A stretch of 64,000 nt of DNA, taken from the NCBI GenBank assembly GCA_022823225.1, contig JAJDXM010000081.1, forward strand, positions 1 to 64,000, in the 5' to 3' direction. A program made the position numbers and the translations under genes. Below the pieces are notes generated by a model. It was not told the DNA's origin. It searched no databases and worked only from the letters and a program-made list of their open reading frames with translations. Shown here in pieces: positions 32,389 through 40,446 of this stretch (within the stretch, counting starts at the first letter, position 1; the number at the start of each line of letters is the position of its first letter). The stretch comes from Gemmatimonadota bacterium. GTDB taxonomy: Bacteria > Gemmatimonadota > Gemmatimonadetes > Longimicrobiales > Gaopeijiaceae.

Positions 32389-34362
32389 ATGGAGACTCGT
32401 CGCAATTGCGCCACCGGAACGAGGGAGACGCGGGAGCCGGGTCCGGCCGTGGGAAGCGACGGCCGGGTGACTGCCGGCCGGTCCGGTCGGGTGGCTGCAG
32501 GCAGCTCCGGCCGGATGGCTGCAAGGCTCGCGTCCGCCATGCACGCGGCCCCGATACTCCCGGCCACCCTGCTCACGGCCGCCGTACTCGCTGCCGCCCC
32601 TTTCGCCACACCCCCCGCCGCCGCCCAGACCCCCGACGCCGGGCAATCCACCGTGCCCGACCTCGCCGGGGTCGTGGCCTTCGAAGGCTCCAGCCTGGCG
32701 CCCGTCGTCGACCGCTTCAGTGCCGACTGGGGTGCCCTCCAGCGCAAATGGGCCGACCTGCCATACTCGCCCGCGCGCCAGCAGCGGATGGGCGCATTCC
32801 TGGCCGAGTGGGCCGACGCGCTCGCCGCGCTGCCGGTGGCCGCGGACGATGTCGAAGGCAGCATCGACCACACCCTCCTCAGCGCCGAGATCCGCTACCG
32901 GCAAGAGTTGCTCGCGCGGGAAGGGCGCCTGCTGGACGAGGTCGCGCCGCTGCTGCCGTTCGGGGGGGAGATCATCGAGTTGCTCGAGATCCGGCACGCG
33001 GGCGGGGAGGTCGACGGCGAGGAGATGGCGGCGGCGCTGGCGGGGCTGGCGGTGGCGGTGCGTGAGGCCGAGGCCGCGCTGAGGTCGGGCGCAGCCGCCG
33101 GGGGGGCTGGCCTGGGTGGCGGGGGGCAGACGACCCCGACGCCGATCGCCGGTCTGCGCGCCGTGCGGGTTCTTCAGTCCTACAGAAACGCACTCGGCAG
33201 CTGGTACCGCCACTACGCCGGCTATGACCCGCTTTTCACCTGGTGGGCGAGCCAGCCGTTCGAGGAGGCGGAGGGCGCGCTGGGACGCTACCTGTCGACG
33301 CTGCGGGTGCGGGTGGTCGGCTGGCCGGAGGGCGGCGAGGAGCCGATCGTCGGCGATCCGATCGGGGCGGACGGCATGGCGGCGGACCTGGCCCGCGAGA
33401 TGATCCCGTACACGCCAGCCGAGCTGATTGCGCTCGCCAACGAGGAGTTCGCCTGGTGCGAGGAGGAGATGCTGAAGGCGTCGCGCGAGCTGGGGTTCGG
33501 GGAGGACTGGAAGGCGGCGCTGGAGCACGTCAAGACGCTGCACGCGGAGCCCGGCGGACAGCCCGAAATCGTCATGATGCTGGCCCACGAGGCCATCGAC
33601 TTCATCGAGGAGCGTGGGCTGGTGACGGTGCCGCCGCTCGCTAAGGAAGTCTGGCGGCTGGAGATGATGTCGCCGGCACGGCAGCGCGTGAGTCCGTTCT
33701 TCCTCGGCGGCGAGGTGATCCGCGTGTCCTTCCCGACCGACGAGATGACCCACGACGAGAAGCGGATGAGCATGCGCGGGAACAACACTCACTTCTCGCG
33801 CGCGACGGTGCACCACGAGCTCATCCCTGGGCACCACCTGCAGGGCTTCATGACCGACCGCTACAACTCGCACCGGGACCTCTTCGGCACGCCATTCTGG
33901 ACCGAAGGCTGGGCGCTCTACTGGGAAATGCTGCTCTGGGATCTCGGCTTCCCGACGACCCCCGAGGACCGGGTCGGCATGCTGTTCTGGCGGATGCACC
34001 GGGCCGCGCGGATCATCTTCTCGCTAAGCTTCCACCTGGAGGAGATGACGCCGGACGAGGCGATCGCTTTCCTGGTGGACCGGGTCGGGCATGAGCCCGC
34101 GAACGCCACCGCCGAGGTGCGCCGCTCATTCAACGGCAGCTATTCGCCGCTCTACCAGGCCGCGTACATGCTCGGCGGCCTGCAGATCCGCTCACTGCAC
34201 CGGGAGCTGGTCGGCGGCGGGCGGATGAGCGACCGCGAGTTCCACGACACGATCCTGCGGGGCGGCAGCATGCCGATCGAGATGGTGCGGGCGCGGCTGC
34301 TGGGGGAGGTGCCGGGGCGGGATTTCAGGGCGGAGTGGCGGTTTTATGGGGATCCGGGGTGA
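32389..34362 (+). CDS. DUF885 family metallopeptidase-like exported protein
   Basis: A 657-residue exported DUF885 protein. A long basic pre-sequence (residues 1-50) precedes the signal segment (MHAAPILPATLLTAAVLAAA); ATG 32539 is an alternative start giving a normal signal peptide. The Zn-site motif HHELIPGHHLQ lies near residue 481 and EGWALYWE near 505, as in M32-like DUF885 peptidases. The long frame upstream of 32389 is a shadow of rtcB. Expected to trim peptides in the periplasm. It is divergent from rtcB with an 87-base gap. Confidence 0.87.
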   Translation: METRRNCATGTRETREPGPAVGSDGRVTAGRSGRVAAGSSGRMAARLASAMHAAPILPATLLTAAVLAAAPFATPPAAAQTPDAGQSTVPDLAGVVAFEGSSLAPVVDRFSADWGALQRKWADLPYSPARQQRMGAFLAEWADALAALPVAADDVEGSIDHTLLSAEIRYRQELLAREGRLLDEVAPLLPFGGEIIELLEIRHAGGEVDGEEMAAALAGLAVAVREAEAALRSGAAAGGAGLGGGGQTTPTPIAGLRAVRVLQSYRNALGSWYRHYAGYDPLFTWWASQPFEEAEGALGRYLSTLRVRVVGWPEGGEEPIVGDPIGADGMAADLAREMIPYTPAELIALANEEFAWCEEEMLKASRELGFGEDWKAALEHVKTLHAEPGGQPEIVMMLAHEAIDFIEERGLVTVPPLAKEVWRLEMMSPARQRVSPFFLGGEVIRVSFPTDEMTHDEKRMSMRGNNTHFSRATVHHELIPGHHLQGFMTDRYNSHRDLFGTPFWTEGWALYWEMLLWDLGFPTTPEDRVGMLFWRMHRAARIIFSLSFHLEEMTPDEAIAFLVDRVGHEPANATAEVRRSFNGSYSPLYQAAYMLGGLQIRSLHRELVGGGRMSDREFHDTILRGGSMPIEMVRARLLGEVPGRDFRAEWRFYGDPG

Positions 34363-34388
34363 GCTCCGTTTGCCCCCGAGGGCCGCTC

Positions 34389-34417
34389 TTGCCACCAGGC
34401 ATGAGACGGTGTAGCAT
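34389..34417 (+). promoter_or_regulatory. Promoter of the AbrB-Doc pair
   Basis: TTGCCA (34389-34394), a 17-base spacer and TAGCAT (34412-34417) form a sigma-70-like promoter. Start would be near 34424, giving a 20-base leader with GGGAGCG before the ATG. The imperfect inverted repeat GGTGTAG/CTACCACC (34408-34433) overlaps it and may be the antitoxin operator. Confidence 0.45.
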
Positions 34418-34443
34418 TATTGTCCTACCACCGGGAGCGATCA

Positions 34444-34671
34444 ATGGTTCGAAACGTCAAGCTGCGGCGTATGGGGGGATCGGTCGGGGCTACACTGCCC
34501 AAGGACATGGCGGAGCGCCTCCACCTTGAGGCCGGAGACGAAGTAATGGCCGTCGAGACCGCAAACGGCATCCTGCTGAGCCCCTACGATTCCGACGTGG
34601 AGGAGGGGCTGGCGATCGCCATCGAGGCTCAGAAGCGGTACCGGGGCGCGCTTAGAGAACTTGCGAAGTGA
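34444..34671 (+). CDS. AbrB/MazE-fold antitoxin
   Basis: A 75-residue protein with a SpoVT/AbrB-type swapped-hairpin DNA-binding domain at residues 1-48 (VRNVKLRRMGGSVGATLPKDMAERLHLEAGDEVMAV) and a helical C-terminal tail for binding the toxin. It probably autoregulates the promoter just upstream. The stop overlaps the GTG start of the Doc gene as GTGA. The start 34444 was chosen over an in-frame upstream ATG because the AbrB fold begins there and GGGAGCG precedes it. Confidence 0.85.
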   Translation: MVRNVKLRRMGGSVGATLPKDMAERLHLEAGDEVMAVETANGILLSPYDSDVEEGLAIAIEAQKRYRGALRELAK

Positions 34672-35072
34672 CCCGGACGGAGCCGCGGTGGGTTCCCCGG
34701 CTGGTTGTCAAGGCTGTCCATCTCGACCAGATCCGTGAACACGGCGGCCTGATCGGCATCCGTGACGAGAACGCGCTCGAGGCAGGGCTGGCGCGGCCGC
34801 GGCAGAGGTGGGCCTATGAGCCGGAGTCGGATCTGGCGCGTCTCGCCGCAGCGTACGCCTTCGGAATCGGGGCCGGGCACCCGTTCCGGGATGGCAACAA
34901 GCGGATTTCGTTCCTGGCCGCAATCGTCTTTCTGGGGCTCAACGGATTCGATGTAGTTGCGCCGGAGGACGAAGTGGTCGAGCGGATGGTGGCGCTGGCG
35001 GCTGGCGAGCTGGATGAAGAAGCGGTTGCCGATTGGCTGCGGGGACGGATCAAACCGCGACGCGGTGTTTGA
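34668..35072 (+). CDS. Doc/Fic-fold toxin (death-on-curing family)
   Basis: A 134-residue Fic-fold protein with the Doc signature HPFRDGNKRISF near residue 66, including the catalytic His and the phosphate-binding DGNKR loop. Doc toxins phosphorylate and inactivate EF-Tu, arresting translation. GTG 34668 overlaps the antitoxin stop. The usual partner of Doc is a Phd antitoxin; here it is AbrB-like. Downstream is a convergent gene. Confidence 0.88.
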   Translation: MTRTEPRWVPRLVVKAVHLDQIREHGGLIGIRDENALEAGLARPRQRWAYEPESDLARLAAAYAFGIGAGHPFRDGNKRISFLAAIVFLGLNGFDVVAPEDEVVERMVALAAGELDEEAVADWLRGRIKPRRGV

Positions 35073-35126
35073 CGGGGGCCGAAGCGTCGGCGACCCGGTG
35101 TCTGGTCGCGTATCAGATTCTGTTGA

Positions 35127-36281
35127 TCAGGCGCTCCGCGCCCCCCACGCCTCGATCAGCTCCGCCTCGACCTGGAGCATCGTGTCCATTGTGGGTGGCC
35201 CCGACGGCGGCGGCATTCCCCGCTTGCGCGGCCCGGCCCGCGGCCTGCCGCCCGGGCGGTCCTCCTCGGTGAGCGTGCTCCACCACTCCAGGGTGTCGCG
35301 CATCGTGTCGGCGACGGGGCGGCTGGTGTAGCCGGCCGCGATCGCGCGGGAGATGTCCAGCATGTTGGCCCCGGCTGAGGGTCCGGTGCGGGGACCCCAG
35401 ATCGGGAAGAAGACGCCCTGCTCGGCAAGGAACCCGGCGTCGATCCAGTGGAAGACGGCGTCGCTTCCGCTCACCTCGCGGCAGACCTCCAGCATGGTTC
35501 CCATGTTCAGCGGTTCGGTCGGGCCGAGGCCGTTGAAGACGCCCCCGATGTCGTTTTCGAGCATGCGCACGATCCAGCCGCCCAGGTCGCGGGCGTCGAT
35601 GAACTGGATCGGGTCCTCCGGGGTGCCGGGAGCCGCCACGTCGCCACCCATCGACACGCGGACGGGCCAGTAGGTCAGCCGGTCGGTGGTGTCGCCGGGC
35701 CCGACGATGTAGCCGGGTCGCACGACGTTCGCGCGGTCACCGAACACGTCCTGCACCGCCTCTTCGCAGAGCGCCTTCAGGGGGCCGTAGGTGGGCCCCG
35801 TGACCTGCTCTACCGTGGGGTCTTCGAGCCGGCCGACTTCGTAGTCCTCGGTGATGCCGTCGGGGGTCAGATCCTTGTACGCCGAGATCGAGGAGACGAA
35901 GAGGTAGCGGCCGGAATCGGCCAGGAGTTCGGCCGAATCGCGAACGTGTCGGGGCACATAGCCGGAGTTGTCGATCACCGCGTCCCAGCGGCGGCCCTCC
36001 AGCGCGGCGAGGTCGCCGTCCCGGTCGCCGACCAGCTTTTCGAGCTCCGGGAAGAGGTGGGTGTTGGTGCGGCCGCGGTTGAAGAGGGTGACCGTGTGGC
36101 CGCGCGACATGGCGTAGCGCACCGTGTGCGGGCCGATGAACCCGGTGCCTCCCAGGATGAGGATGTTCATGGGGCCGCCGCCCCCGGAGCACGCGGTGGT
36201 GCCGGTGAGGCCGAGACCGAGAGCTCCGGCCGCCGCTGCCGTGGTCTTCAGGAACTCGCGTCTGTTCTGCAGATATGTCAT
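35127..36281 (-). CDS. Tat-exported NAD-dependent epimerase/dehydratase-like protein
   Basis: A 384-residue extended SDR. An N-terminal Tat lipoprotein-like signal (NRREFLKTTAAAAG, then GTTACSGGGG) is followed by the Rossmann fold: MNILILGGTGFIGPHTVRY, the SSISAY segment, and catalytic YGPLK near 170. Substrate-domain motifs such as VVRPGYIVGPGDTTDR and FIDARDLGGWIVRM are present. A periplasmic location for a NAD-dependent epimerase is unusual; the cofactor must be bound before Tat export. The C-terminus is Arg/Pro-rich. It lies 47 bases downstream of the choice-of-anchor-B gene and is likely co-transcribed. Confidence 0.85.
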   Translation of the reverse strand: MTYLQNRREFLKTTAAAAGALGLGLTGTTACSGGGGPMNILILGGTGFIGPHTVRYAMSRGHTVTLFNRGRTNTHLFPELEKLVGDRDGDLAALEGRRWDAVIDNSGYVPRHVRDSAELLADSGRYLFVSSISAYKDLTPDGITEDYEVGRLEDPTVEQVTGPTYGPLKALCEEAVQDVFGDRANVVRPGYIVGPGDTTDRLTYWPVRVSMGGDVAAPGTPEDPIQFIDARDLGGWIVRMLENDIGGVFNGLGPTEPLNMGTMLEVCREVSGSDAVFHWIDAGFLAEQGVFFPIWGPRTGPSAGANMLDISRAIAAGYTSRPVADTMRDTLEWWSTLTEEDRPGGRPRAGPRKRGMPPPSGPPTMDTMLQVEAELIEAWGARSA

Positions 36282-36328
36282 CCGGTTCCCGCCAGTGTTT
36301 TCGGTAGGTGTCAGCGCCCGCCGCCAAT

Positions 36329-38797
36329 TCAGCTGATCGGCCGCACCCTCTTCTTCAGCACGAAGAGCCCCTCCTGCATGCTGGTCACGATCACGGTGCC
36401 GCTCGGGAAGAACGGGTAGTTGCTCCAGGCGCCGCCGAACCCCGGCCCCTCCTTATATGGCGCCGTATCGAAATACCCGACTTCCCGCGGGTTCTCGGGA
36501 TCGGAGACGTCGAGCACGTGCAGGCCGTAGAGGTAGTTGGCCTGGAACATCAGGTCGTCCCTGATGTAGAGGTTGTGCGCGCTGGCGGCCATGGAGCCCA
36601 TGAATTCCCTGACCAGCACGGGGTCCTCGAGATCGCTGACGTCCCAGATGAGCGTCCGCGTGGTCTCGGCGTTCCCGGCGATCACGTCCGATTCGTCGTT
36701 CTGGTAGAAGTACCGGTGATCTTCGGTGAGCCAGCCCTGGTGGATGTATGCGGGGTTGGGCGATGAGGGACTTGCCAGATCGACCGGGTTGTCCCTGTCG
36801 GTCACGTCCTCGATCTGGAAGTTCCGGCCGCGTGAGTTGAAGCAGATCTCCCGGCCCTGGTACCGTTCGTCGGGACCGCGGTAGATGACGCACTGGGTGT
36901 CGTGGATGCCGCGCTCCTGAACGGCGGAACAGCCCACGAACTCGGGGTTCTTCGGATCGTTGACGTCGATCATGTGCAGGCCGCCGCCGCAGGTGTCGCC
37001 CGCCCCCCCTCCGCCGATCGTGTAGGCGATCCCGGTCTCCTCGTTGATCGCGATGTTGTGCGAGCTGCCGATGCGGGTGTAGTGCACGTCGGGCTCGAAG
37101 AGCACCGGCATCTCGTCCCGGGAGATGTCGCGCAAGCGGGTGAGGTCGAGGATTTGCAGGCCGTGCTCGCCCGCCCCGTCGGCGACCACGAAGGCGTGGT
37201 CCCTGAAGGTCTTGATGTCGCGCCAGAGCTGCGATGGCGGGGTGCCCCACGGCTTGGGCAGGTCGCCGACCAGCACCGGGTTCGTCGGGTCGGTGATGTC
37301 GACGAAGGAGGTGCCGTCGTTGCGGCCCACCAGCGCATACTCGCGCTCGGTCACCGGGTCGGTCCAGCCCCAGTTGTCGTTGGCGCGCACGCCGCGGGCG
37401 CGATCGCCGGCCCGGAGCAGCGACGGAGGGATGTACGCGAGCAGCTCGACCTCGCTGCAGTCGAAGGGGCCGACCTGGCCCTCCTCGGGGCAGCGGCGCT
37501 CCTCGCCGACCAGCGGCGCGAGCATGTCGGGTGCGCTCACGAGCATGCCCATGTCCTCCCAGCCGGCTTCGTCGCGCTCGTAGAGGTGGACCGAGCCGGC
37601 CCGGTGGTGCATCCCGGGCGCGGCGACGGCGACCACTCCGTCGTTGGCGACTACGAGGCCGCCGAACTGGTCCCTCTCGACCGTCATCTCCTGGGGGAGC
37701 TGGATGCGGCGCGGCTCGGAGGGCAGGGAACCGTCGGCCCGGGCCGTGTACACGAAGGCCGAGCCGAGTTCGTAGCCGCGCGTGGTGGGCGCACCGACCC
37801 ACACGTCGTCTCCGTCGAAGGCCACGGCCGCGCCGAAGCGGTCGCCCTCGTCGCCGTTTGCGAAGGTGAGCGGGTCGCCGGCGGGAACGTACCGCATGGC
37901 GCCGGCGTCCCAGGTATGCGCGTAGACCGCCCCGCGGCTGTCGTCGGTTCCGGGCGCCCCGATCAGGACCCGGTCGCCCGACGCCGCCAGCGAAGACCCG
38001 AAGTTTGCGTTCGATCCGCCCGCCGATTCGAGAGCGCCAGCCATCTCCCAGCCCCCGTCCACCAGGCTGTAGTGATAGACGCGGCCGGCCCGCTCCTGGT
38101 CCGCGCCGTCGCCGTTCCAGTTGGGCGCGCTGATCAGCAGGCCGTCGCGGGTGAAGGCCATGGCCGTGCCGAAGCCGTCGCCCCCCGTGCCGTCGTCGGG
38201 TTGAAGCCGGCCGCTGCGCGTCCACTGCCCGCTGGTGCCCCTGCGGTAGACGTAGACGACTCCCTGGGGTGCCTCGTCCTGCTGCGCGCCTGGGCGGCGG
38301 CGGGGGGCCTGGGCGGCGCCGGGAACTCCGACGAGCAACCAGTCCCCGTCCGCGGCCAGGCTGAGGCCGAAGTCCGTGCCGCAGTATCCGTCGAACCCGC
38401 AGGACGGCTCCATCCCCGCGATATCGTCCCCTTCGATCATCCCCGTGGCCCTCCAGGCGTTCCCGCCACTGCGCTCGAAGACGTGAATCGGGCCGCCGCG
38501 CTGGCCGACAAACAGGGTATTGCCGGACTTGGCGAGAAGCGTGCCGAAACCGTCCGCCCGCTCGGGGTCGGGGGCCCGCAGCACGCCGGATTCGCGCCAC
38601 TCCCCCCCGGCCTTCCGATAGACGTAGACGGCGCCTGGCCGGAAGCTGGTCGTCGGTTCGGTGATGAGTACCTCACCGCCTTCGATGACCACGGAATGGC
38701 CGAAGGCGCCAGATTGGGCGCTCAGAGGCGCCGCGGCGGCAGCAAGGGGAAGGGCTGCGAGGGCAGCCAGCAGGCGGGCGGCAGGAATGCGGACCAT
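36329..38797 (-). CDS. Choice-of-anchor-B family propeller protein
   Basis: An 822-residue exported protein with signal peptide (to about residue 27, PLSAQSG). Residues about 28-430 contain FG-GAP/integrin-like repeats (FGHSVVIEGGEVLITEP, DGFGTLLAKSGNTLFVGQ, FGSSLAASGDRVLIGAPGTDDSRG). Residues about 450-822 are the choice-of-anchor-B/LVIVD domain (YALVGRNDGTSFVDITDPTN, HNIAINEETGIAYTIG, NPREVGYFDTAPY), ending KKRVRPIS. These domains fold as beta-propellers on the cell surface. Strong SD AAGGAG six bases before ATG 38797. The DNA-level shadow frame on the other strand is not a gene. Confidence 0.9.
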   Translation of the reverse strand: MVRIPAARLLAALAALPLAAAAAPLSAQSGAFGHSVVIEGGEVLITEPTTSFRPGAVYVYRKAGGEWRESGVLRAPDPERADGFGTLLAKSGNTLFVGQRGGPIHVFERSGGNAWRATGMIEGDDIAGMEPSCGFDGYCGTDFGLSLAADGDWLLVGVPGAAQAPRRRPGAQQDEAPQGVVYVYRRGTSGQWTRSGRLQPDDGTGGDGFGTAMAFTRDGLLISAPNWNGDGADQERAGRVYHYSLVDGGWEMAGALESAGGSNANFGSSLAASGDRVLIGAPGTDDSRGAVYAHTWDAGAMRYVPAGDPLTFANGDEGDRFGAAVAFDGDDVWVGAPTTRGYELGSAFVYTARADGSLPSEPRRIQLPQEMTVERDQFGGLVVANDGVVAVAAPGMHHRAGSVHLYERDEAGWEDMGMLVSAPDMLAPLVGEERRCPEEGQVGPFDCSEVELLAYIPPSLLRAGDRARGVRANDNWGWTDPVTEREYALVGRNDGTSFVDITDPTNPVLVGDLPKPWGTPPSQLWRDIKTFRDHAFVVADGAGEHGLQILDLTRLRDISRDEMPVLFEPDVHYTRIGSSHNIAINEETGIAYTIGGGGAGDTCGGGLHMIDVNDPKNPEFVGCSAVQERGIHDTQCVIYRGPDERYQGREICFNSRGRNFQIEDVTDRDNPVDLASPSSPNPAYIHQGWLTEDHRYFYQNDESDVIAGNAETTRTLIWDVSDLEDPVLVREFMGSMAASAHNLYIRDDLMFQANYLYGLHVLDVSDPENPREVGYFDTAPYKEGPGFGGAWSNYPFFPSGTVIVTSMQEGLFVLKKRVRPIS

Positions 38798-39009
38798 CGG
38801 AGTCTCCTTCGGTTGGGCGAGTCGCTTCGGGTTCGAGCGTAGTGCAGGGGAGCGCGTGTGCGCAAGCGGGTGAATACTGGCGCGCCAACCACCAGCGTGT
38901 CTGACCAGAGGGCCGTTCCGCCGCGACTAGTGAAGCCGTGATGCGGCGGCGGGTGTCGATGTGCGCCAATGGCGTCACGTGGATCCCCGGATTCCTCTCT
39001 TGAACCGAC

Positions 39010-39030
39010 TTTGTTCGCCCTCCGAACAAA
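39010..39030 (-). terminator. Perfect hairpin adjacent to the tRNA 3' end
   Basis: TTTGTTCG (39010-39017) and CGAACAAA (39023-39030) form a perfect 8-bp stem with a 5-base loop, immediately after the tRNA 3' base. It may terminate or help process the tRNA transcript. A U-tract is missing. Confidence 0.5.
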
Positions 39031-39103
39031 CTCCCGCGGCAGGACTCGAACCTGCGACCCGACGGTTAACAGCCGTCTGCTCTACCAACTGAGCTACGCG
39101 GGA
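39031..39103 (-). tRNA. tRNA-Asn (GTT)
   Basis: A complete 73-base cloverleaf on the minus strand. The acceptor stem TCCCGCG pairs with CGCGGGA, with discriminator base G. The D-arm (GCTCAGTTGGTAGAGC), anticodon arm GACGG-CTGTTAA-CCGTC with anticodon GTT at 39068-39070 (complement), and T-arm (GCAGG-TTCGAGT-CCTGC) are all standard. CCA is not encoded. TTGACG at 39146-39151 (complement) upstream could be the promoter -35; the -10 is poor. Confidence 0.97.
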
Positions 39104-39202
39104 AAAGGAACTGCGGCCACGCAAACTCGCACGTCGGCGAGGGCCCGTCAATGGCAATTGCCGACCCCTCCGCCGGCCGCCCCGGCCGGTCGCCAGCCGC
39201 CC

Positions 39203-40243
39203 CTACACGTTGAACCGCACGTACACGATGTCGCCGTCGGCGACCACGTAGCCCTGCCCCTCCACCCGGAACCGCCCCGCCTCCTTCACCGCCTGCTCCG
39301 ATCCGTGCTCGGCGAACACCTCATACGGGATGACCTCCGCGCGGATGAACCCGCGCTCCATGTCGCTGTGGACCTGCCCCGCGGCGGCGCGTGCCACCGT
39401 GCCGCGCCGGACCGGCCACGCCCGCACCTCTTCGGGGTTCGCGGTAAAGAACGAGATCAGGTCCATCAGCTCGTACGCCGCGCGGATGAACCGGTCCAGC
39501 GTCGGCTCCGCCAGCCCCATCTCCTCCAGAAAATCGGCCTGGTCGGCGGGGTCGAGGGTCGCGATCTCCGCCTCGACCTGGGCCGACAGCACCATGGCCG
39601 CGCCCCCCATCTCGCAAACCGCGCCCGCCAGCTCCGGGTCGGCCGGTTCCCCCGCACGATCCTCGTCCACATTCACCGCGACAAGCAGCGGAAGGTCGGT
39701 GAGAAGCCCGTATCCCCTCAGGAACGCCCGGTGCAGCTCATCGGGGGACAGCAGCCGCAGCGCCCTGCCTTCTTCCAGCGTCGCGACCGCCGTCTCGAAT
39801 GCACCAATTTGTTGCACATGCGCACGTTCCTTGCGCAACCGGTCCAGTCGGCGCTCCACCACGCCGAGATCCGCGAGCACGCACTCGGCGTGAAATGCCC
39901 CCAGGTCCGCCAGCGGGTCGGGCGACCCCTCCAGGGCCGGGTTGAGAAAATCGCGCAGCACGAGGCAGATCGCCTCCCGGTCGCGGATCTGATTCAGCGC
40001 ACCGGGCGAGAGCACCTGCCGGCCGGCGCCATGCTCCCCCGGGACGTCGCGCAGGTTGATGGTGGCGTGGGTCGTCCGTTTGGGCGAATAGATGCGCGAA
40101 AGGGAATCGACGCGGGGGTCGGGCACCCCCACCGTGCCCACGCGCACCTCGCCGCCGTACCCGACCGGCACATCCAGTCCCGTCATGGCGTTGAAAAGGG
40201 TGGTCTTGCCGGAACCGCCGAATCCCGCCAGAACGAACTTCAT
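39203..40243 (-). CDS. YchF/OLA1-type P-loop NTPase
   Basis: A 346-residue TRAFAC-class NTPase of the OLA1/YchF branch. The P-loop is GFGGSGKTTLFNA (residues 6-18), switch II region DVPGEHGAG, and the NKxD position is NVDED, as expected for the relaxed nucleotide specificity of YchF. A coiled helical insertion (residues about 130-180) and a C-terminal TGS-like domain (HSDMERGFIRAEVIPYEVF to GDIVYVRFNV) are present. YchF proteins hydrolyse ATP and associate with ribosomes. ATG 40243 starts right at the first strand (MKFVLAG). The canonical GxxNVGKS P-loop is changed to GGSGKT, so it may be a divergent paralog. Confidence 0.85.
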   Translation of the reverse strand: MKFVLAGFGGSGKTTLFNAMTGLDVPVGYGGEVRVGTVGVPDPRVDSLSRIYSPKRTTHATINLRDVPGEHGAGRQVLSPGALNQIRDREAICLVLRDFLNPALEGSPDPLADLGAFHAECVLADLGVVERRLDRLRKERAHVQQIGAFETAVATLEEGRALRLLSPDELHRAFLRGYGLLTDLPLLVAVNVDEDRAGEPADPELAGAVCEMGGAAMVLSAQVEAEIATLDPADQADFLEEMGLAEPTLDRFIRAAYELMDLISFFTANPEEVRAWPVRRGTVARAAAGQVHSDMERGFIRAEVIPYEVFAEHGSEQAVKEAGRFRVEGQGYVVADGDIVYVRFNV

Positions 40244-40446
40244 CGGCGGGCCGGGCCTCCGCACACCGCAGTCATGGCCGGGGGCGCCAGGCAGCCCCGG
40301 CTGGCGGCCCCTGCCCGTGAAGCGCTAACCTGCTGGCTGAATGAAGACATGGCGTAACGTTGCACCGGCGCGCCACCCCACGGCAACAGGCCCCCGGTCG
40401 CAACCGCGAACCCGCCTCGACGACGGCGGGCCAAAGGTCCCTGCTA

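Noticed and set aside
36902-38842. A 646-codon open frame on the plus strand
   Set aside because: It is antisense to the choice-of-anchor-B gene, Val/Gly/Ala-rich without recognisable domains.
38878-38887. Palindrome TGGCGCGCCA
   Set aside because: A 10-bp GC-rich palindrome is expected by chance in this composition and has no positional support.
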